A stretch of DNA of 42,058 bases from Thiococcus pfennigii (lineage in GTDB: Bacteria > Pseudomonadota > Gammaproteobacteria > Chromatiales > Chromatiaceae), in NCBI RefSeq assembly GCF_016583835.1, contig NZ_NRRW01000032.1, positions 1 to 42,058 on the forward strand, read 5' to 3'. Numbering within the stretch: position 1 is the stretch's first letter; each line of letters opens with the position of its first letter. Below are positions 17,052-25,873 of the stretch, piece by piece. Made by a program: the position numbers and the translations under genes. Below the pieces are notes generated by a model. That model was not told where the DNA came from. It searched no databases and saw only the letters and a program-made list of their open reading frames with translations.

Positions 17052-19425
17052 GCAGGATGATCGAAAAGGGACCGATGGATCACGGTCGGACCCGCCGCCC
17101 GACCCGCCGAGCGCGGTCGATGCCGCAACACTGAGGCGGCGCGCCGAGCAGCGGCTGCGTGCAGTGGCCAGTCTGGAGGAGCCTCGCGCGCGGACTATCG
17201 AGGAAACGGCCGACCTTGTACACGAGCTGCGCGTACATCAGATCGAGCTGGAGATGCAGAACGAGGAGCTGCGGCTCGCCCAAGAGGCGCTGGAGGTCTC
17301 GCGGGCGCGCTACTTCAGCCTCTATGATCTGGCACCGGTCGGCTATCTCACCCTGAACGAGGCCGAGCTCATCGAGGAGGCCAATCTGGCCACGGCCAGC
17401 CTCCTCAGCACCGCGCGCAACGACCTGATCCACAAACCCTTGACGCGCTTCATCGTACCCCCGGATCAGGACACCCTCTATCGTTGCTGGCAACGGCTCT
17501 GGTCCACGGAGGAAACCCAGACCTGCGAGCTGCGCCTGCGACGTCCCGACGAGGGGCCTGCCCCGCCCATCTGGGTCCGGCTCGAGACGAGCCTTCGAAC
17601 TGAATCGCCGGACGGGCGCCGCCTATGGCTGGTCACCCTGAGCGACATCACCTACTTGAAAGAGGGTGAACGTGCGCGGCGCGATGCCCTGGCGCGCTTG
17701 CACCTGGTCGCGGAGATTGCCGAGGTGACTTTCTGGGAATGGCATCCGCGGACCGACGAGATAGCCCCTCCGCCGGGATTCGGGCCTCGCTCTGGGCCAG
17801 GATCCGAGCCAGGGTCCGCACAGGCGGCCGTCGAGGGCCGGCAGCGCCTGGACGACTGGCTGGCTCGGCTGCACCCCGAGGATCGGGAACGGTTCCGCAC
17901 CGACCTCGCCCACTTCGAAGCGGCCGGAACCAGACCCCACGAGCTCGAATATCGTCGGCGGTGCCGAGATGGAGGCTATCGCTGGATGGTGGCCCGCCTG
18001 CATCCCCTGGCCGACGACCATGGCCCGCTCGATCGCGTGCTGCTGGTGCAGCAGGACATCACCCGGCGCAAGGAATCCGAGCACTGCGCCATCCGCCTGG
18101 CCCAGCACGACCCCCTGACCGGGCTGCCGAGTCGCGCCTTGCTCGTAGAGATGGCCGAGCACATGCTGGCGAGCGCCCGGCGCTCAGGCGACGCGCTGGC
18201 GGTGCTCTATTTCGACTTGGACCGCTTCAAGCCCATCAACGATGTGCATGGGCATGCCGTCGGCGACAAGCTCCTGCGGGCCTTGGCGCAACGCCTGCAG
18301 GCGGCGTTGCGCGCCGAGGACCTGGTCGCGCGGGTCGGTGGGGATGAGTTCATCGCGGTCTTGCCGCACATCCATGGCAGCGACGACGCGGCCCGCGCGG
18401 CGCGCCAGGCCATCAAGGCCCTGGCGCCGGCGTATCGGATCGAGGGTCTGGAACTGCATTGCGTGCCAAGCATCGGCATCAGTCTCTTCCCCCGGGACGG
18501 AGAGGGCATCGGCGATCTGATCCGGGGTGCCGACCGGGCCATGTATCAGGCCAAGCGGGTCGGTCATGGCCAGTTTCAATTCATGACCGAAGCGCTCAAC
18601 CGCCAGGCGCGGCTCGCGCAGGAGCTGGAAGACCGGCTGCGGCGGGGCCTGGCACACGCGGAGTTCCAGCTCGTCTACCAACCCGTGCTGGACATTCGCG
18701 ACGGGACGATCGTCGGGGCCGAGGCGCTGCTGCGGTGGCCGCAGGCGGGCGACGGCGACATCGCGCCGGCGACCTTCCTGCCCGTCGCCGAGGCGAGCGG
18801 GCTGATTCGCGAGATCGGCCATTGGGTCCTGCGGGAGGCCACTCGCCAGCAGCGAGCCTGGTGCGCAGAGGGGCTGCCGCCGATCCCCATGGCCGTGAAC
18901 ATCTCGGCCCGCCAGTTGCGCCATCCGGCCTTCCTGCCGGAGGTGGCCGCCGCGGTGCAGGCCAGCGGGATCGATCCTGCCTTCCTGACGCTGGTACTGG
19001 GCGGGGCCTCCTTGATGCAGGATGTCGAGGCAGCACGGCGAGTCCTCGACGAGCTGAAACAACTCGGCGTGCGACTGGCCCTCGACGATTTGACGCTGAG
19101 CGGCTGCAGTCTCGGCGTGCTGAAAGCACTGCCGCTGGACCAACTGAAGATCAAGCGAGACCTGGTGCGATGCCTGGACGTTGTCGGCTACATGCCCGCC
19201 ATGATCGATGCCGTCCTCTGCCTCGGCCGGGCGTTGCAGCTCGATGTCACCGCAGTCGGCATCGAGACCGAGGCGGAGCTGGAATTCTTCCGTCAGCGTC
19301 ACTGCTTTCGGCTACAGGGTTTCCATCTTGGCACCCCGATGGCGGGCGACGAGTTCGCCGACTGGCTCCGCCACCATTCGGCCCTCGTTCCATCGGGCGC
19401 CCGGTGGGGCCCAGCCGAGCGGTGA
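17041..19425 (+). CDS. PAS-GGDEF-EAL protein with degenerate EAL domain
   Basis: The ATG at 17041, inside the end of the CheB/CheR gene, gives 794 residues. Two PAS-type sensor regions (about 75-205 and 215-345) precede an intact diguanylate cyclase domain: GGDEF at 433-437 and an RxxD inhibitory site at Arg424-Asp427, exactly five residues before it. The EAL domain keeps E561-A-L-L-R and the D682-D683 pair, but the usual LELTES reads LVLGGA (651-656), the DFGTG loop reads DLTLS, LKIDRS reads LKIKRD and AEGVET reads AVGIET. Several metal and catalytic glutamates are thus missing. The protein probably makes c-di-GMP and uses the EAL half, if at all, as a binding or regulatory domain. No membrane segment is seen. 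Confidence 0.9.
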   Translation: MTREQDDRKGTDGSRSDPPPDPPSAVDAATLRRRAEQRLRAVASLEEPRARTIEETADLVHELRVHQIELEMQNEELRLAQEALEVSRARYFSLYDLAPVGYLTLNEAELIEEANLATASLLSTARNDLIHKPLTRFIVPPDQDTLYRCWQRLWSTEETQTCELRLRRPDEGPAPPIWVRLETSLRTESPDGRRLWLVTLSDITYLKEGERARRDALARLHLVAEIAEVTFWEWHPRTDEIAPPPGFGPRSGPGSEPGSAQAAVEGRQRLDDWLARLHPEDRERFRTDLAHFEAAGTRPHELEYRRRCRDGGYRWMVARLHPLADDHGPLDRVLLVQQDITRRKESEHCAIRLAQHDPLTGLPSRALLVEMAEHMLASARRSGDALAVLYFDLDRFKPINDVHGHAVGDKLLRALAQRLQAALRAEDLVARVGGDEFIAVLPHIHGSDDAARAARQAIKALAPAYRIEGLELHCVPSIGISLFPRDGEGIGDLIRGADRAMYQAKRVGHGQFQFMTEALNRQARLAQELEDRLRRGLAHAEFQLVYQPVLDIRDGTIVGAEALLRWPQAGDGDIAPATFLPVAEASGLIREIGHWVLREATRQQRAWCAEGLPPIPMAVNISARQLRHPAFLPEVAAAVQASGIDPAFLTLVLGGASLMQDVEAARRVLDELKQLGVRLALDDLTLSGCSLGVLKALPLDQLKIKRDLVRCLDVVGYMPAMIDAVLCLGRALQLDVTAVGIETEAELEFFRQRHCFRLQGFHLGTPMAGDEFADWLRHHSALVPSGARWGPAER

Positions 19426-19567
19426 TTGGATTTTCGCGCGGCGCCTCCAGCGACCGGCGCGATGGGCCGCGGGCGGCGAGACGGGTCAAGAGCGGGGCGT
19501 CCTCACCCTTCGGCCGCGTCGCCACCTAACCCGCCCGAGCTATCGAAAACCCGCAGGTTTTGCAAAC

Positions 19568-19597
19568 TTGTTCCCTCGCTGTCGAATCCTCTATCCT
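19568..19597 (+). promoter_or_regulatory. Weak candidate promoter of ispH
   Basis: TTGTTC (19568-19573) and TATCCT (19592-19597) are spaced by 18 bases. If used, transcription would start only a few bases before the ispH ATG at 19606, giving an almost leaderless mRNA, which fits the absence of a ribosome binding site there. Each half is a poor consensus match. Confidence 0.22.
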
Positions 19598-19605
19598 CTG
19601 CGCCC

Positions 19606-20556
19606 ATGCTACCGATTCTCGTCGCCAATCCACGCGGCTTCTGCGCCGGCGTGCACCGTGCCATCGCCATCGTCGAGCAGGTGCTCGAACGCTACGGCCC
19701 GCCGATCTACGTCCGTCACGAGGTCGTCCATAACCGCTACGTCGTCGAAGGGCTGCGCCAGCGCGGCGCGGTCTTCATCGAGGAACTGAGCGAGGTCCCC
19801 GACGGCGCGACCCTGATCTTCAGCGCCCACGGCGTCGCCACCGCGGTGCGCGAGGCCGCCGAGGCGCGCGGGCTGCGCATCTTCGACGCGACCTGCCCGC
19901 TCGTGACCAAGGTCCACCTGGAGGTGGCACGCCACTGCCGCAACGGCGTCGAGGTAGTCCTGATCGGCCACCGCGGCCACCCGGAGGTCGAGGGCACCCT
20001 CGGCCAGTGCCCGGCCGGCGGTGCCATCTACCTGATCGAGACCGCGGACGACGTCGCCGGCCTCGAGGTGCGCGATCCGCAGCGCCTCGCCTACGTGACC
20101 CAGACGACCCTGTCGGTCGACGACGCGGCGGCGATCATCGCCGCGCTCCGCGCCCGCTTCCCGGCGATCCAGGGGCCGAAGAAGAGCGACATCTGCTATG
20201 CGACCCAGAACCGCCAGGACGCGGTGCGCGACCTGGCGACGCGCTGCGACCTGATCCTGGTCGTCGGCTCGCCGAACAGCTCCAATTCCAACCGCCTGCG
20301 CGAGCTGGCCGAGCGCCACGGCTGCGCGGCCAAGCTGATCGACGGCGCCGAGGACCTTCGCCACGAGTGGCTCACCGAGGCATCGAGGATCGGCCTGACG
20401 GCCGGCGCATCCGCGCCGGAGATCCTCGTCGAACAGGTCATCGCCCAGCTCGAGGCCTGGGGTGCCACCTCGATCACCGAGCAGAACGGCGTGCGCGAGG
20501 AGGTCGTCTTCGCGCTGCCGCGCGAGCTCGCGGATCCCGCGAATCCCTCGCGCTGA
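19606..20556 (+). CDS. ispH: 4-hydroxy-3-methylbut-2-enyl diphosphate reductase
   Basis: IspH performs the last step of the non-mevalonate isoprenoid pathway, reducing HMBPP to IPP and DMAPP with a [4Fe-4S] cluster. The 316-residue protein has the three cluster cysteines at Cys13 (NPRGFCAGV), Cys97 (ATCPLV) and Cys197 ([11 protein letters not shown]), and typical blocks such as [18 protein letters not shown] and [10 protein letters not shown]. The length is normal. The reading frame is open 180 bases further upstream, but homologues start at this ATG, so [12 protein letters not shown] is taken as the N terminus. No ribosome binding site is visible directly before it. thiO follows after 49 bases on the same strand. 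Confidence 0.97.
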   Translation: MLPILVANPRGFCAGVHRAIAIVEQVLERYGPPIYVRHEVVHNRYVVEGLRQRGAVFIEELSEVPDGATLIFSAHGVATAVREAAEARGLRIFDATCPLVTKVHLEVARHCRNGVEVVLIGHRGHPEVEGTLGQCPAGGAIYLIETADDVAGLEVRDPQRLAYVTQTTLSVDDAAAIIAALRARFPAIQGPKKSDICYATQNRQDAVRDLATRCDLILVVGSPNSSNSNRLRELAERHGCAAKLIDGAEDLRHEWLTEASRIGLTAGASAPEILVEQVIAQLEAWGATSITEQNGVREEVVFALPRELADPANPSR

Positions 20557-20605
20557 CGGCCGTCCGGATTGCCGCCCGCCCCGTCCCCTTCCCTTCGGCG
20601 ATCCA

Positions 20606-21700
20606 ATGCGGAATGAGAGTCGGATCATCGTCGTCGGCGGCGGCATCATCGGCCTGCTGACGGCCCGCGAGCTGGCCCAGGCCGGCGCCGAGGTCACGCT
20701 GATCGAGATGGGCATCACGGGGCGCGAGGCATCATGGGCCGGTGGCGGCATCCTCTCCACGCTGCGGCCCTGGCGCTACGCCGAGCCGGTCACGGCCCTG
20801 GTCCGATGGAGCCAGCTCCGCTATCCCGAGCTCTGCGCCGAACTCATCGAGCAGACCGGCATCGACCCGGAACACTCCCGCGACGGCCTGCTGATCCTCG
20901 ACATCGAGGAGGCTGCCGAAGCGCTGTCCTGGGGACGAGGGCACGCGATGCCCATCGAGGTCCTCGACGAAGCGACGCTGCGCACCGCCGCGCCCGAGAT
21001 CGCCCGCGAGGCCACCCGCGCGCTCTGGCTACCCGAGGTCGCCCATATCCGCAATCCGCGCCTGGTCAAGGCCGTGCGGCGCGCCATCCATCGGCCTGTA
21101 CGCGTCTGCGAGCACCAGGAGGTCGTCGAGCTACTGATCGCCGATGACCAGATCGCCGGCGTGCGCACGCGCACCGACGTGCACCGCGCCGAGACGGTCG
21201 TCGTCTGCGCCGGGGCCTGGACCGCGACCCTGCTCGAACGACTCGGCCACCCACCGGCGATCTCGCCCGTGCGCGGCGAGATGCTGCTGTTCCACGCCTC
21301 CCCCGGCCTGCTGCGCCAGATCGTGCTCGCCGGCAGCCACTACGCGATCCCGCGCCGCGACGGCAACATCCTCTTCGGGAGCACCCTGGCGCAGACCGGC
21401 TTCGTCAAGGAGACGACGGCCGAGGCCAAGGAGTTGCTCCACGAGAAGGCCGTGACACTGTTCCCGATGCTGCGACGCATGCCGATCGGCGCCCATTGGG
21501 CCGGGCTGCGCCCGAGTTCGCCGAGCGGCATCCCCTACATCGGCGCCCACCCGAACATCGCCGGCCTCTACGTCAACGCCGGGCACTTCCGCTACGGCCT
21601 CACCATGGCCCCAGCCTCGGCGCGCCTGATGGCCGACCTCGTCCTCGGGCGCGCGCCGATCCTCCCGCCCGCCCCCTATGGACTCGACGCCCCGCGCTGA
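20606..21700 (+). CDS. thiO: Glycine oxidase ThiO, FAD-dependent
   Basis: ThiO oxidises glycine to iminoglycine (dehydroglycine), feeding the thiazole half of thiamine. The 364-residue protein has an N-terminal FAD-binding Rossmann motif VVGGGIIGLLTA near residues 9-20, the Glu at the end of the second strand (IE), the DAO-family block SWAGGGILS, ISPVRGEML in the middle and the C-terminal GLYVNAGHFRYGLTMAP. The ATG at 20606 was chosen because the Rossmann fold begins right after it. It lies 49 bases after ispH; no other thiamine gene is present. A general D-amino-acid or glycine oxidase role cannot be excluded, but the family resemblance is good. Confidence 0.88.
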   Translation: MRNESRIIVVGGGIIGLLTARELAQAGAEVTLIEMGITGREASWAGGGILSTLRPWRYAEPVTALVRWSQLRYPELCAELIEQTGIDPEHSRDGLLILDIEEAAEALSWGRGHAMPIEVLDEATLRTAAPEIAREATRALWLPEVAHIRNPRLVKAVRRAIHRPVRVCEHQEVVELLIADDQIAGVRTRTDVHRAETVVVCAGAWTATLLERLGHPPAISPVRGEMLLFHASPGLLRQIVLAGSHYAIPRRDGNILFGSTLAQTGFVKETTAEAKELLHEKAVTLFPMLRRMPIGAHWAGLRPSSPSGIPYIGAHPNIAGLYVNAGHFRYGLTMAPASARLMADLVLGRAPILPPAPYGLDAPR

Positions 21701-21786
21701 CTCGACGACCGGCGACGACCGTGCTGGACCGCCGATTCGGTATTGAGCCAACACATGGCTTCGCCTATAATTCGCCGCTCGCCTCG

Positions 21787-21862
<76 letters not shown>

Positions 21863-22476
21863 TTAGAATCAATCGCTTGAGCTGACACACCGCATCCCCG
21901 TCGCCACATCCGCAGGGCGTCTGTAGCCGTTCGGCCTGCGCCAGCCGCGGATCATGTCGGCCTAAGGTCGGCCGACCCCCACGGCCAACACCGGTGGAAC
22001 GTGGCCCGGCTCGTTCTCATCGCCCGGCCTTCGACGCCCCGCCCATTGTCCTGCGCCCCGGGCGCCACTGACGGGGCCTGCACGGATCACCATTGGTTCG
22101 TCCCGCCCCTCCTTGCCCGATGAACCGGGACACTCGACCCGTAGTCCACCGACCGACGCGATCCTCACGAGAGCGAGCCCACCCCACGCCGGTTCGAAAG
22201 GGCAAGGCGACATAGTCGCCAAGGCTACGATGCTGATCGAAAGGTCGATCGAGAGTCGACGAGGCTGGGAATGGGCATGCCGTTCGGCGCAAGACCGTTG
22301 AATACGGCTCACTGAGTCAACGTGTCCTCGGCGGGCAGCCCCTTCATCTGCCGGTCGCGCTTCAGCGGCCAGGCCCTCGCCTATGCCCTGACCGAACTCG
22401 GCCACGCCAAGGACGCGGCCCAACGCCAGGCCGCGCAACGCCAGGCCGCCTGAGGCCCACTGATCCCAACCCCACC
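21863..22476. other. Gene-free stretch downstream of tRNA-Thr
   Basis: No convincing gene is present in about 610 bases. The open frames here lack protein-like composition and ribosome binding sites. The only coding-like piece is the short alanine- and glutamine-rich fragment at 22322-22453. The region probably holds the eroded edge of an element next to the tRNA gene. No integrase gene is visible. Confidence 0.5.
22322..22453 (+). pseudogene. Possible 3' remnant of a gene upstream of yqaJ
   Basis: A 43-codon frame ending in TGA reads SGQALAYALTELGHAKDAA and then two QRQAA units, which looks like the helical C terminus of a protein. There is no start with a ribosome binding site, and nothing coding precedes it. 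It lies on the same strand and just ahead of the yqaJ leader. I do not recognise the protein. Confidence 0.3.
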
Positions 22477-22534
22477 GGGGCGCCTGCGCCCCGCGGGGGC
22501 GTGGTGCGCCCCGCCGTGCGAGGAGCACCACACC
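22477..22534 (+). promoter_or_regulatory. Structured leader of yqaJ masking its ribosome binding site
   Basis: GGGGCGC (22477-22483) can pair with GCGCCCC at 22506-22512, or with the nearer copy at 22486-22492. An inner stem joins CGCCCC (22487-22492) to GGGGGCG (22495-22501). Separately, GTGGTGC (22501-22507) pairs with GCACCAC (22525-22531), which follows the AGGAG site (22521-22525) and ends just before the ATG at 22535. The upstream hairpin and the start-proximal helix share bases, so they compete. The next gene has a leader of the same design (23513-23574). Confidence 0.5.
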
Positions 22535-23578
22535 ATGAAGATCATCGATGTCACCCAACGCTCGGCTGAATGGAAAGCCTGGCGCGCCCGGGGCGTCACC
22601 GCCTCGGAGGCAGCCGTCGTGCTCGGGCGTTCGCCGTACAAGACACCCTGGCGCCTGTGGGCCGAGCGCACCGGGCTCGCGCGCGAAGAGGACCTCTCGG
22701 CCAACCCCCATGTGCAACGCGGGGTCGCCCAGGAGGACAGCGCCCGCCAGGCCTTCGAGGCGCGTCACGGCACCTTGCTGCTACCCCTGTGCGCGGAGTC
22801 CGACACGCACCCGGTCCTGCGCGCCTCGTTCGATGGGATCGCCGACGATGGCGCCCCGGCCGAGCTCAAGGTCCCGTCCGCGCGCACCTTCGCCGAGATC
22901 GCGGCCCAGCAGACCGAGGCACCGGCCTTCCAGCTCTACTGGCCGCAGGTCCAGCACCAGCTCTTCGTCGCCGAGGCCGAACGCGGCTGGCTGGTGTTCT
23001 ACGGGGGAACTGACCGACTGCTCGAGTTTCCTGTCACGCGCGATGCGGCCTTTCTGGACCGGGAACTGATACCAGGCTGCCTCGCCTTCTGGGAGGCCAT
23101 CGCCAAGCGCCAGGAGCCACCCCGCGATCCGGCCCGGGACCTCTACGTCCCAGACGGCGAGGCGCTCGATCACTGGGCGATCCTGGCCGGCGACTACCGC
23201 GACCGACGGCGGGAGAAGGCGCGCCTCGAGGCGCGGCTCAAGGAATCGAAAGAAGAGCTGGACCGGCTCGAGGCCGCGCTCGTCGCGATGATGGGCGACT
23301 TCCTCCCCGCCGAGGCGGCGGGGCTCAAGGTGATGCGCTTCCAGCAGAAGGGCGCCATCGACTATGGCAAGGCGCTCCAGGGGCTGATGCCCGACCTCGA
23401 TGCGGCGGTGCTGGAGACCTATCGGCGCAAAAGCGCCGAGCGGGTACGCGTCACGGCCCTCGATGAGGCGGCCGCCACGATCCCCGGCACAGGCCGGAAC
23501 TTCGAGCCCCCCAGGGACGCCGCTCCCCGCCGGGGCACGGCGTCTCCCTCAGGGCCAAACCCCAGGAGACACCAATGA
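22535..23578 (+). CDS. YqaJ-family recombination exonuclease
   Basis: YqaJ-like proteins are phage-type alkaline exonucleases that resect double-stranded DNA for single-strand annealing recombination. The 347-residue protein shows the family order: a QRSAEWKAWRARGVTASEA start, QRGVAQEDSARQAFE (61-75), the nuclease core with Asp100 (SFDGIADD) and Glu110-x-Lys112 (AELKVP), and QLYWPQVQHQLFVA (about 133-146). A coiled coil follows near 215-250, and the last 30 residues are Pro/Arg-rich, where the frame runs through the leader of the next gene. The stop overlaps the next start as ATGA. No annealing protein is visible beside it. It belongs to the accessory segment next to tRNA-Thr. Confidence 0.85.
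   Translation: MKIIDVTQRSAEWKAWRARGVTASEAAVVLGRSPYKTPWRLWAERTGLAREEDLSANPHVQRGVAQEDSARQAFEARHGTLLLPLCAESDTHPVLRASFDGIADDGAPAELKVPSARTFAEIAAQQTEAPAFQLYWPQVQHQLFVAEAERGWLVFYGGTDRLLEFPVTRDAAFLDRELIPGCLAFWEAIAKRQEPPRDPARDLYVPDGEALDHWAILAGDYRDRRREKARLEARLKESKEELDRLEAALVAMMGDFLPAEAAGLKVMRFQQKGAIDYGKALQGLMPDLDAAVLETYRRKSAERVRVTALDEAAATIPGTGRNFEPPRDAAPRRGTASPSGPNPRRHQ
23513..23574 (+). promoter_or_regulatory. Structured leader of the AAA+ gene masking its ribosome binding site
   Basis: AGGGACGCCG (23513-23522) pairs with CGGCGT-CT-CCCT (23538-23549) through ten base pairs with a two-base bulge, enclosing CCCC-GCC-GGGG (23525-23535). The alternative helix GTCTCC (23542-23547) with GGAGAC (23565-23570) covers the AGGAG site just before the ATG at 23575 and uses bases of the first stem. 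The structure lies in the 3' end of yqaJ, so ribosomes finishing yqaJ would disturb it. Confidence 0.5.
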
Positions 23579-24069
23579 CCCAGACCAACCGTTTCCTCAT
23601 CGCCGAGACCTTCGAGGTGAAGGCCCCGCGGGGCCTGAGCGTCGAGGGCTTGACCGACACGACCCACCCGCAGATCCCGGCGAAGAAACCCTATGTCTTC
23701 CGGGAGCCGCGGCGCGATGTGCTGGCCTTCCTCGCCGAGCCGGCCGGGAATGCCCTGCTCCTGACCGACCCCACCGGGTCTGGCAAGACCTCGCTGGTGC
23801 CGCAGGTCGCCGCGCGGCTCAACTGGCCGGTGCAGGAGGTGACCTGCCACGGGCGCATGGAGCTGACCGATCTGGTCGGGCAATTCCTGCTGATCGAGGG
23901 CGAGGCCCGCTTCGTGCACGGCCCCCTGGCGGTGGCGGCGCGCGATGGGCATCTCCTGGTGCTCGACGAGATGGACGTCATGGACGCCGCCGAGCTCGCG
24001 GGCGTGAACGAGATCGTCGAGGGGCGCCCTTGGTGATCCGCCCGCATGCCAAGTTCCGGTCGACGAGCC
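23575..24069 (+). pseudogene. MoxR/CbbQ-like AAA+ ATPase, truncated and frameshifted
   Basis: The 153-residue frame from 23575 begins as an AAA+ ATPase of the dynein-related/MoxR type, with Walker A (DPTGSGKTSL, the first Gly replaced by Asp) and Walker B (HLLVLDEMDVMD). It stops at 24034-24036 after NEIVEGRPW. In the adjacent frame the DNA continues as LVIRPHAKFR, the sequence expected a little further on in this family, so a deletion plus frameshift joins two pieces. The sensor and lid parts are absent. The product cannot be a working ATPase. Family members often act with a partner VWA-domain protein, which is not present. The first part still has an intact start and leader. Confidence 0.7.
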
Positions 24070-24272
24070 ACAGGAATCCAGGCCTTGCGGCAATGTCGGA
24101 GAAGCCCGCTTGCCCTGCCGATACATGGCCGATCTGTCCGAGGGTCGGGGAGGTACCGCGAGTGCCGTGGCACGACAAGTGCTGACGAATTCGACTAGAC
24201 GGCCCCGCGCTCGTGCGGAGGGCCGACCGAGCAGATCGATACACCCACCAAGATACCAAGGAGGCAACACCG

Positions 24273-24914
24273 ATGCAGCCCAAGATCTCGAGCAGCTATC
24301 GAGTGATTCCGATCGTGTTTCTGTTGGCCGCGCCGGCCGCGATGGCCCTGGACCCGTATGAGCAGCCGGACAACACCTGGATCAGCGTCAGTGGCAGGGT
24401 CGAGACGGTTACCGCCGACAGCTTTACCCTCGATTACGGGGACGGGATCGTCGCCGTCGAGATGGACGATGGGGACCGTGACGCCGACGCCTACAAGCTC
24501 GTCCGCGGCGACCAGGTAACCGTCAACGGAATCATCGACGATGACCTATTCGAGACCACGACCATCGAGGCGAGCAGCGTCTATGTCGAAACCATCAAGA
24601 CCTATTTCTACGCCTCATCGGTCGACGAGGAAGATACCTTCGTGACCGTCACGACACCCGTCATCGTTTCGAACATCGTCGTGCAGGGCAAAGTCACCAA
24701 GGTAGGCGACGAGGAATTCACCGTGGATACGGGTCTGCGCAGCCTCACGGTAGACGTCGACGAGCTGCCTATCAATCCGCTCGACGAAGAGGGGTATCAG
24801 CAGATAGAGGTCGGAGACCGCGTCAGCGTTGCGGGCGACATGGACAAAGATTTCTTCGAGGGACGAAAGCTCGTCGCCGAGGCGGTCGTCACGCTGACCA
24901 GGTCCGGCTCTTGA
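24273..24914 (+). CDS. Exported protein with two OB-fold-like repeats
   Basis: The ATG at 24273 follows a perfect AAGGAGG site, giving 213 residues. The signal peptide is MQPKISSSYRVIPIVFLLAA with cleavage probable after AMA. The mature protein holds two similar beta-rich units: WISVSGRVETVTADSFTLD ... GDQVTVNGIIDDDLFE, and NIVVQGKVTKVGDEEFTVD ... GDRVSVAGDMDKDFFE. Each reads like a small OB-fold of the DUF5666 or BOF (YgiW) type, which in some bacteria protect against stress in the periplasm. The protein is very acidic. The ligand and role are unknown. It stands alone, 204 bases past the AAA+ remnant. Confidence 0.7.
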   Translation: MQPKISSSYRVIPIVFLLAAPAAMALDPYEQPDNTWISVSGRVETVTADSFTLDYGDGIVAVEMDDGDRDADAYKLVRGDQVTVNGIIDDDLFETTTIEASSVYVETIKTYFYASSVDEEDTFVTVTTPVIVSNIVVQGKVTKVGDEEFTVDTGLRSLTVDVDELPINPLDEEGYQQIEVGDRVSVAGDMDKDFFEGRKLVAEAVVTLTRSGS

Positions 24915-25242
24915 CGCCCGCAAGGGAAGGCCCTCAGAGGTCTGCACCGCCCACGAAGACGGGGCAGAAGGCCCGACTGGCTGGGGGAAAACCCACGCCC
25001 CCACCAAATCCGGGCCGCCCCGGCTCCAGAGCCGGGGATCCCGTCGACAGCGAATCGATCGCATGAGCTGCTGCTGATGATCGCCTTCCCCCGGAGAGGA
25101 ATGACCTGGAGATAACACATCGGCCGTGCCCAAACGCACCCGCATCTGTTGCCAAAGGCGGGCAGTCAGCCGCTTGCGCGGCGGTTAGGAAAAACGCGCC
25201 ACGCGGTGACCCCGTCAGCAAGAACTGCAGGGGAGACAGGAG
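24915..25242. other. Intergenic region before wrbA
   Basis: This 328-base gap holds no gene I can support. It contains one strong hairpin (25018-25037), and presumably the wrbA promoter, which I cannot pinpoint. The GGGGAG ribosome binding site of wrbA lies at its right edge. Confidence 0.5.
25018..25037. terminator. Hairpin downstream of the OB-fold gene
   Basis: CCCCGGCT and AGCCGGGG pair perfectly around a four-base loop. It is about 100 bases after the OB-fold gene and has no T run, so termination is only a possibility. Confidence 0.3.
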
Positions 25243-25860
25243 ATGACAGTGAAACTGCTCGTGCTCTACTACAGCATGTATGGCCATGTGGAGAAGATGG
25301 CGGAGACGGTGGCCGATGGCGCCCGGGAGGTCGAAGGTCTCGAGGTGAGCTTGAAGCGCGTGCCCGAGACCATGGGCGAGGACGTCGCCCGCGCCGCCGG
25401 GGCCAAGCTCGATCAGGCCGCGCCGATCGCGAAGCCGGAGGAGCTCTCGAGTTACGAAGGCCTGATCTTCGGCACCCCGACGCGCTACGGGAACATGTGC
25501 GCGCAGATGCGCACGTTCCTAGATCAAACCGGGAGCCATTGGCTCCAGGGGAGCCTGATTGGCAAGGTCGGTAGCGTCTTCACGTCGACGGCCTCGCAGC
25601 ACGGAGGACAGGAGACCACCTTGACCTCCTTCCATACCAACCTGCTGCACCTCGGCATGGTGATCGTTGGCGTGCCCTACTCTTGCCGCGAACTCCTGAC
25701 GATGGACGAGATCAGCGGCGGCACTCCCTATGGTGCCAGCACCATGGCCGATGGCGACGGCAGTCGCCAGCCGTCCGCCAACGAGTTGGCGATTGCGCGG
25801 TTCCAAGGCCGTCATGTGGGACAGATCACGCATTGGCTCGCCCGGGCGCGGGCGCAATGA
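25243..25860 (+). CDS. wrbA: NAD(P)H:quinone oxidoreductase WrbA
   Basis: WrbA is a tetrameric FMN flavodoxin-like enzyme that reduces quinones by two electrons, avoiding semiquinone and superoxide formation. The 205-residue protein has the flavin phosphate loop [13 protein letters not shown] (about 9-21), [21 protein letters not shown] in the middle, [15 protein letters not shown] and the C-terminal [11 protein letters not shown]. The ATG is preceded by GGGGAG at good spacing. The gene is monocistronic and converges with the nitroreductase gene. Other redox-defence genes (sodB, sodC, PfpI-like) lie further on, so an oxidative stress role fits. Confidence 0.95.
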   Translation: MTVKLLVLYYSMYGHVEKMAETVADGAREVEGLEVSLKRVPETMGEDVARAAGAKLDQAAPIAKPEELSSYEGLIFGTPTRYGNMCAQMRTFLDQTGSHWLQGSLIGKVGSVFTSTASQHGGQETTLTSFHTNLLHLGMVIVGVPYSCRELLTMDEISGGTPYGASTMADGDGSRQPSANELAIARFQGRHVGQITHWLARARAQ

Positions 25861-25873
25861 CCGGCCGCTGGAA

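Noticed and set aside
23978-24283. Gene on the minus strand across the AAA+ remnant
   Set aside because: The composition is not protein-like and the plus strand shows AAA+ similarity here.
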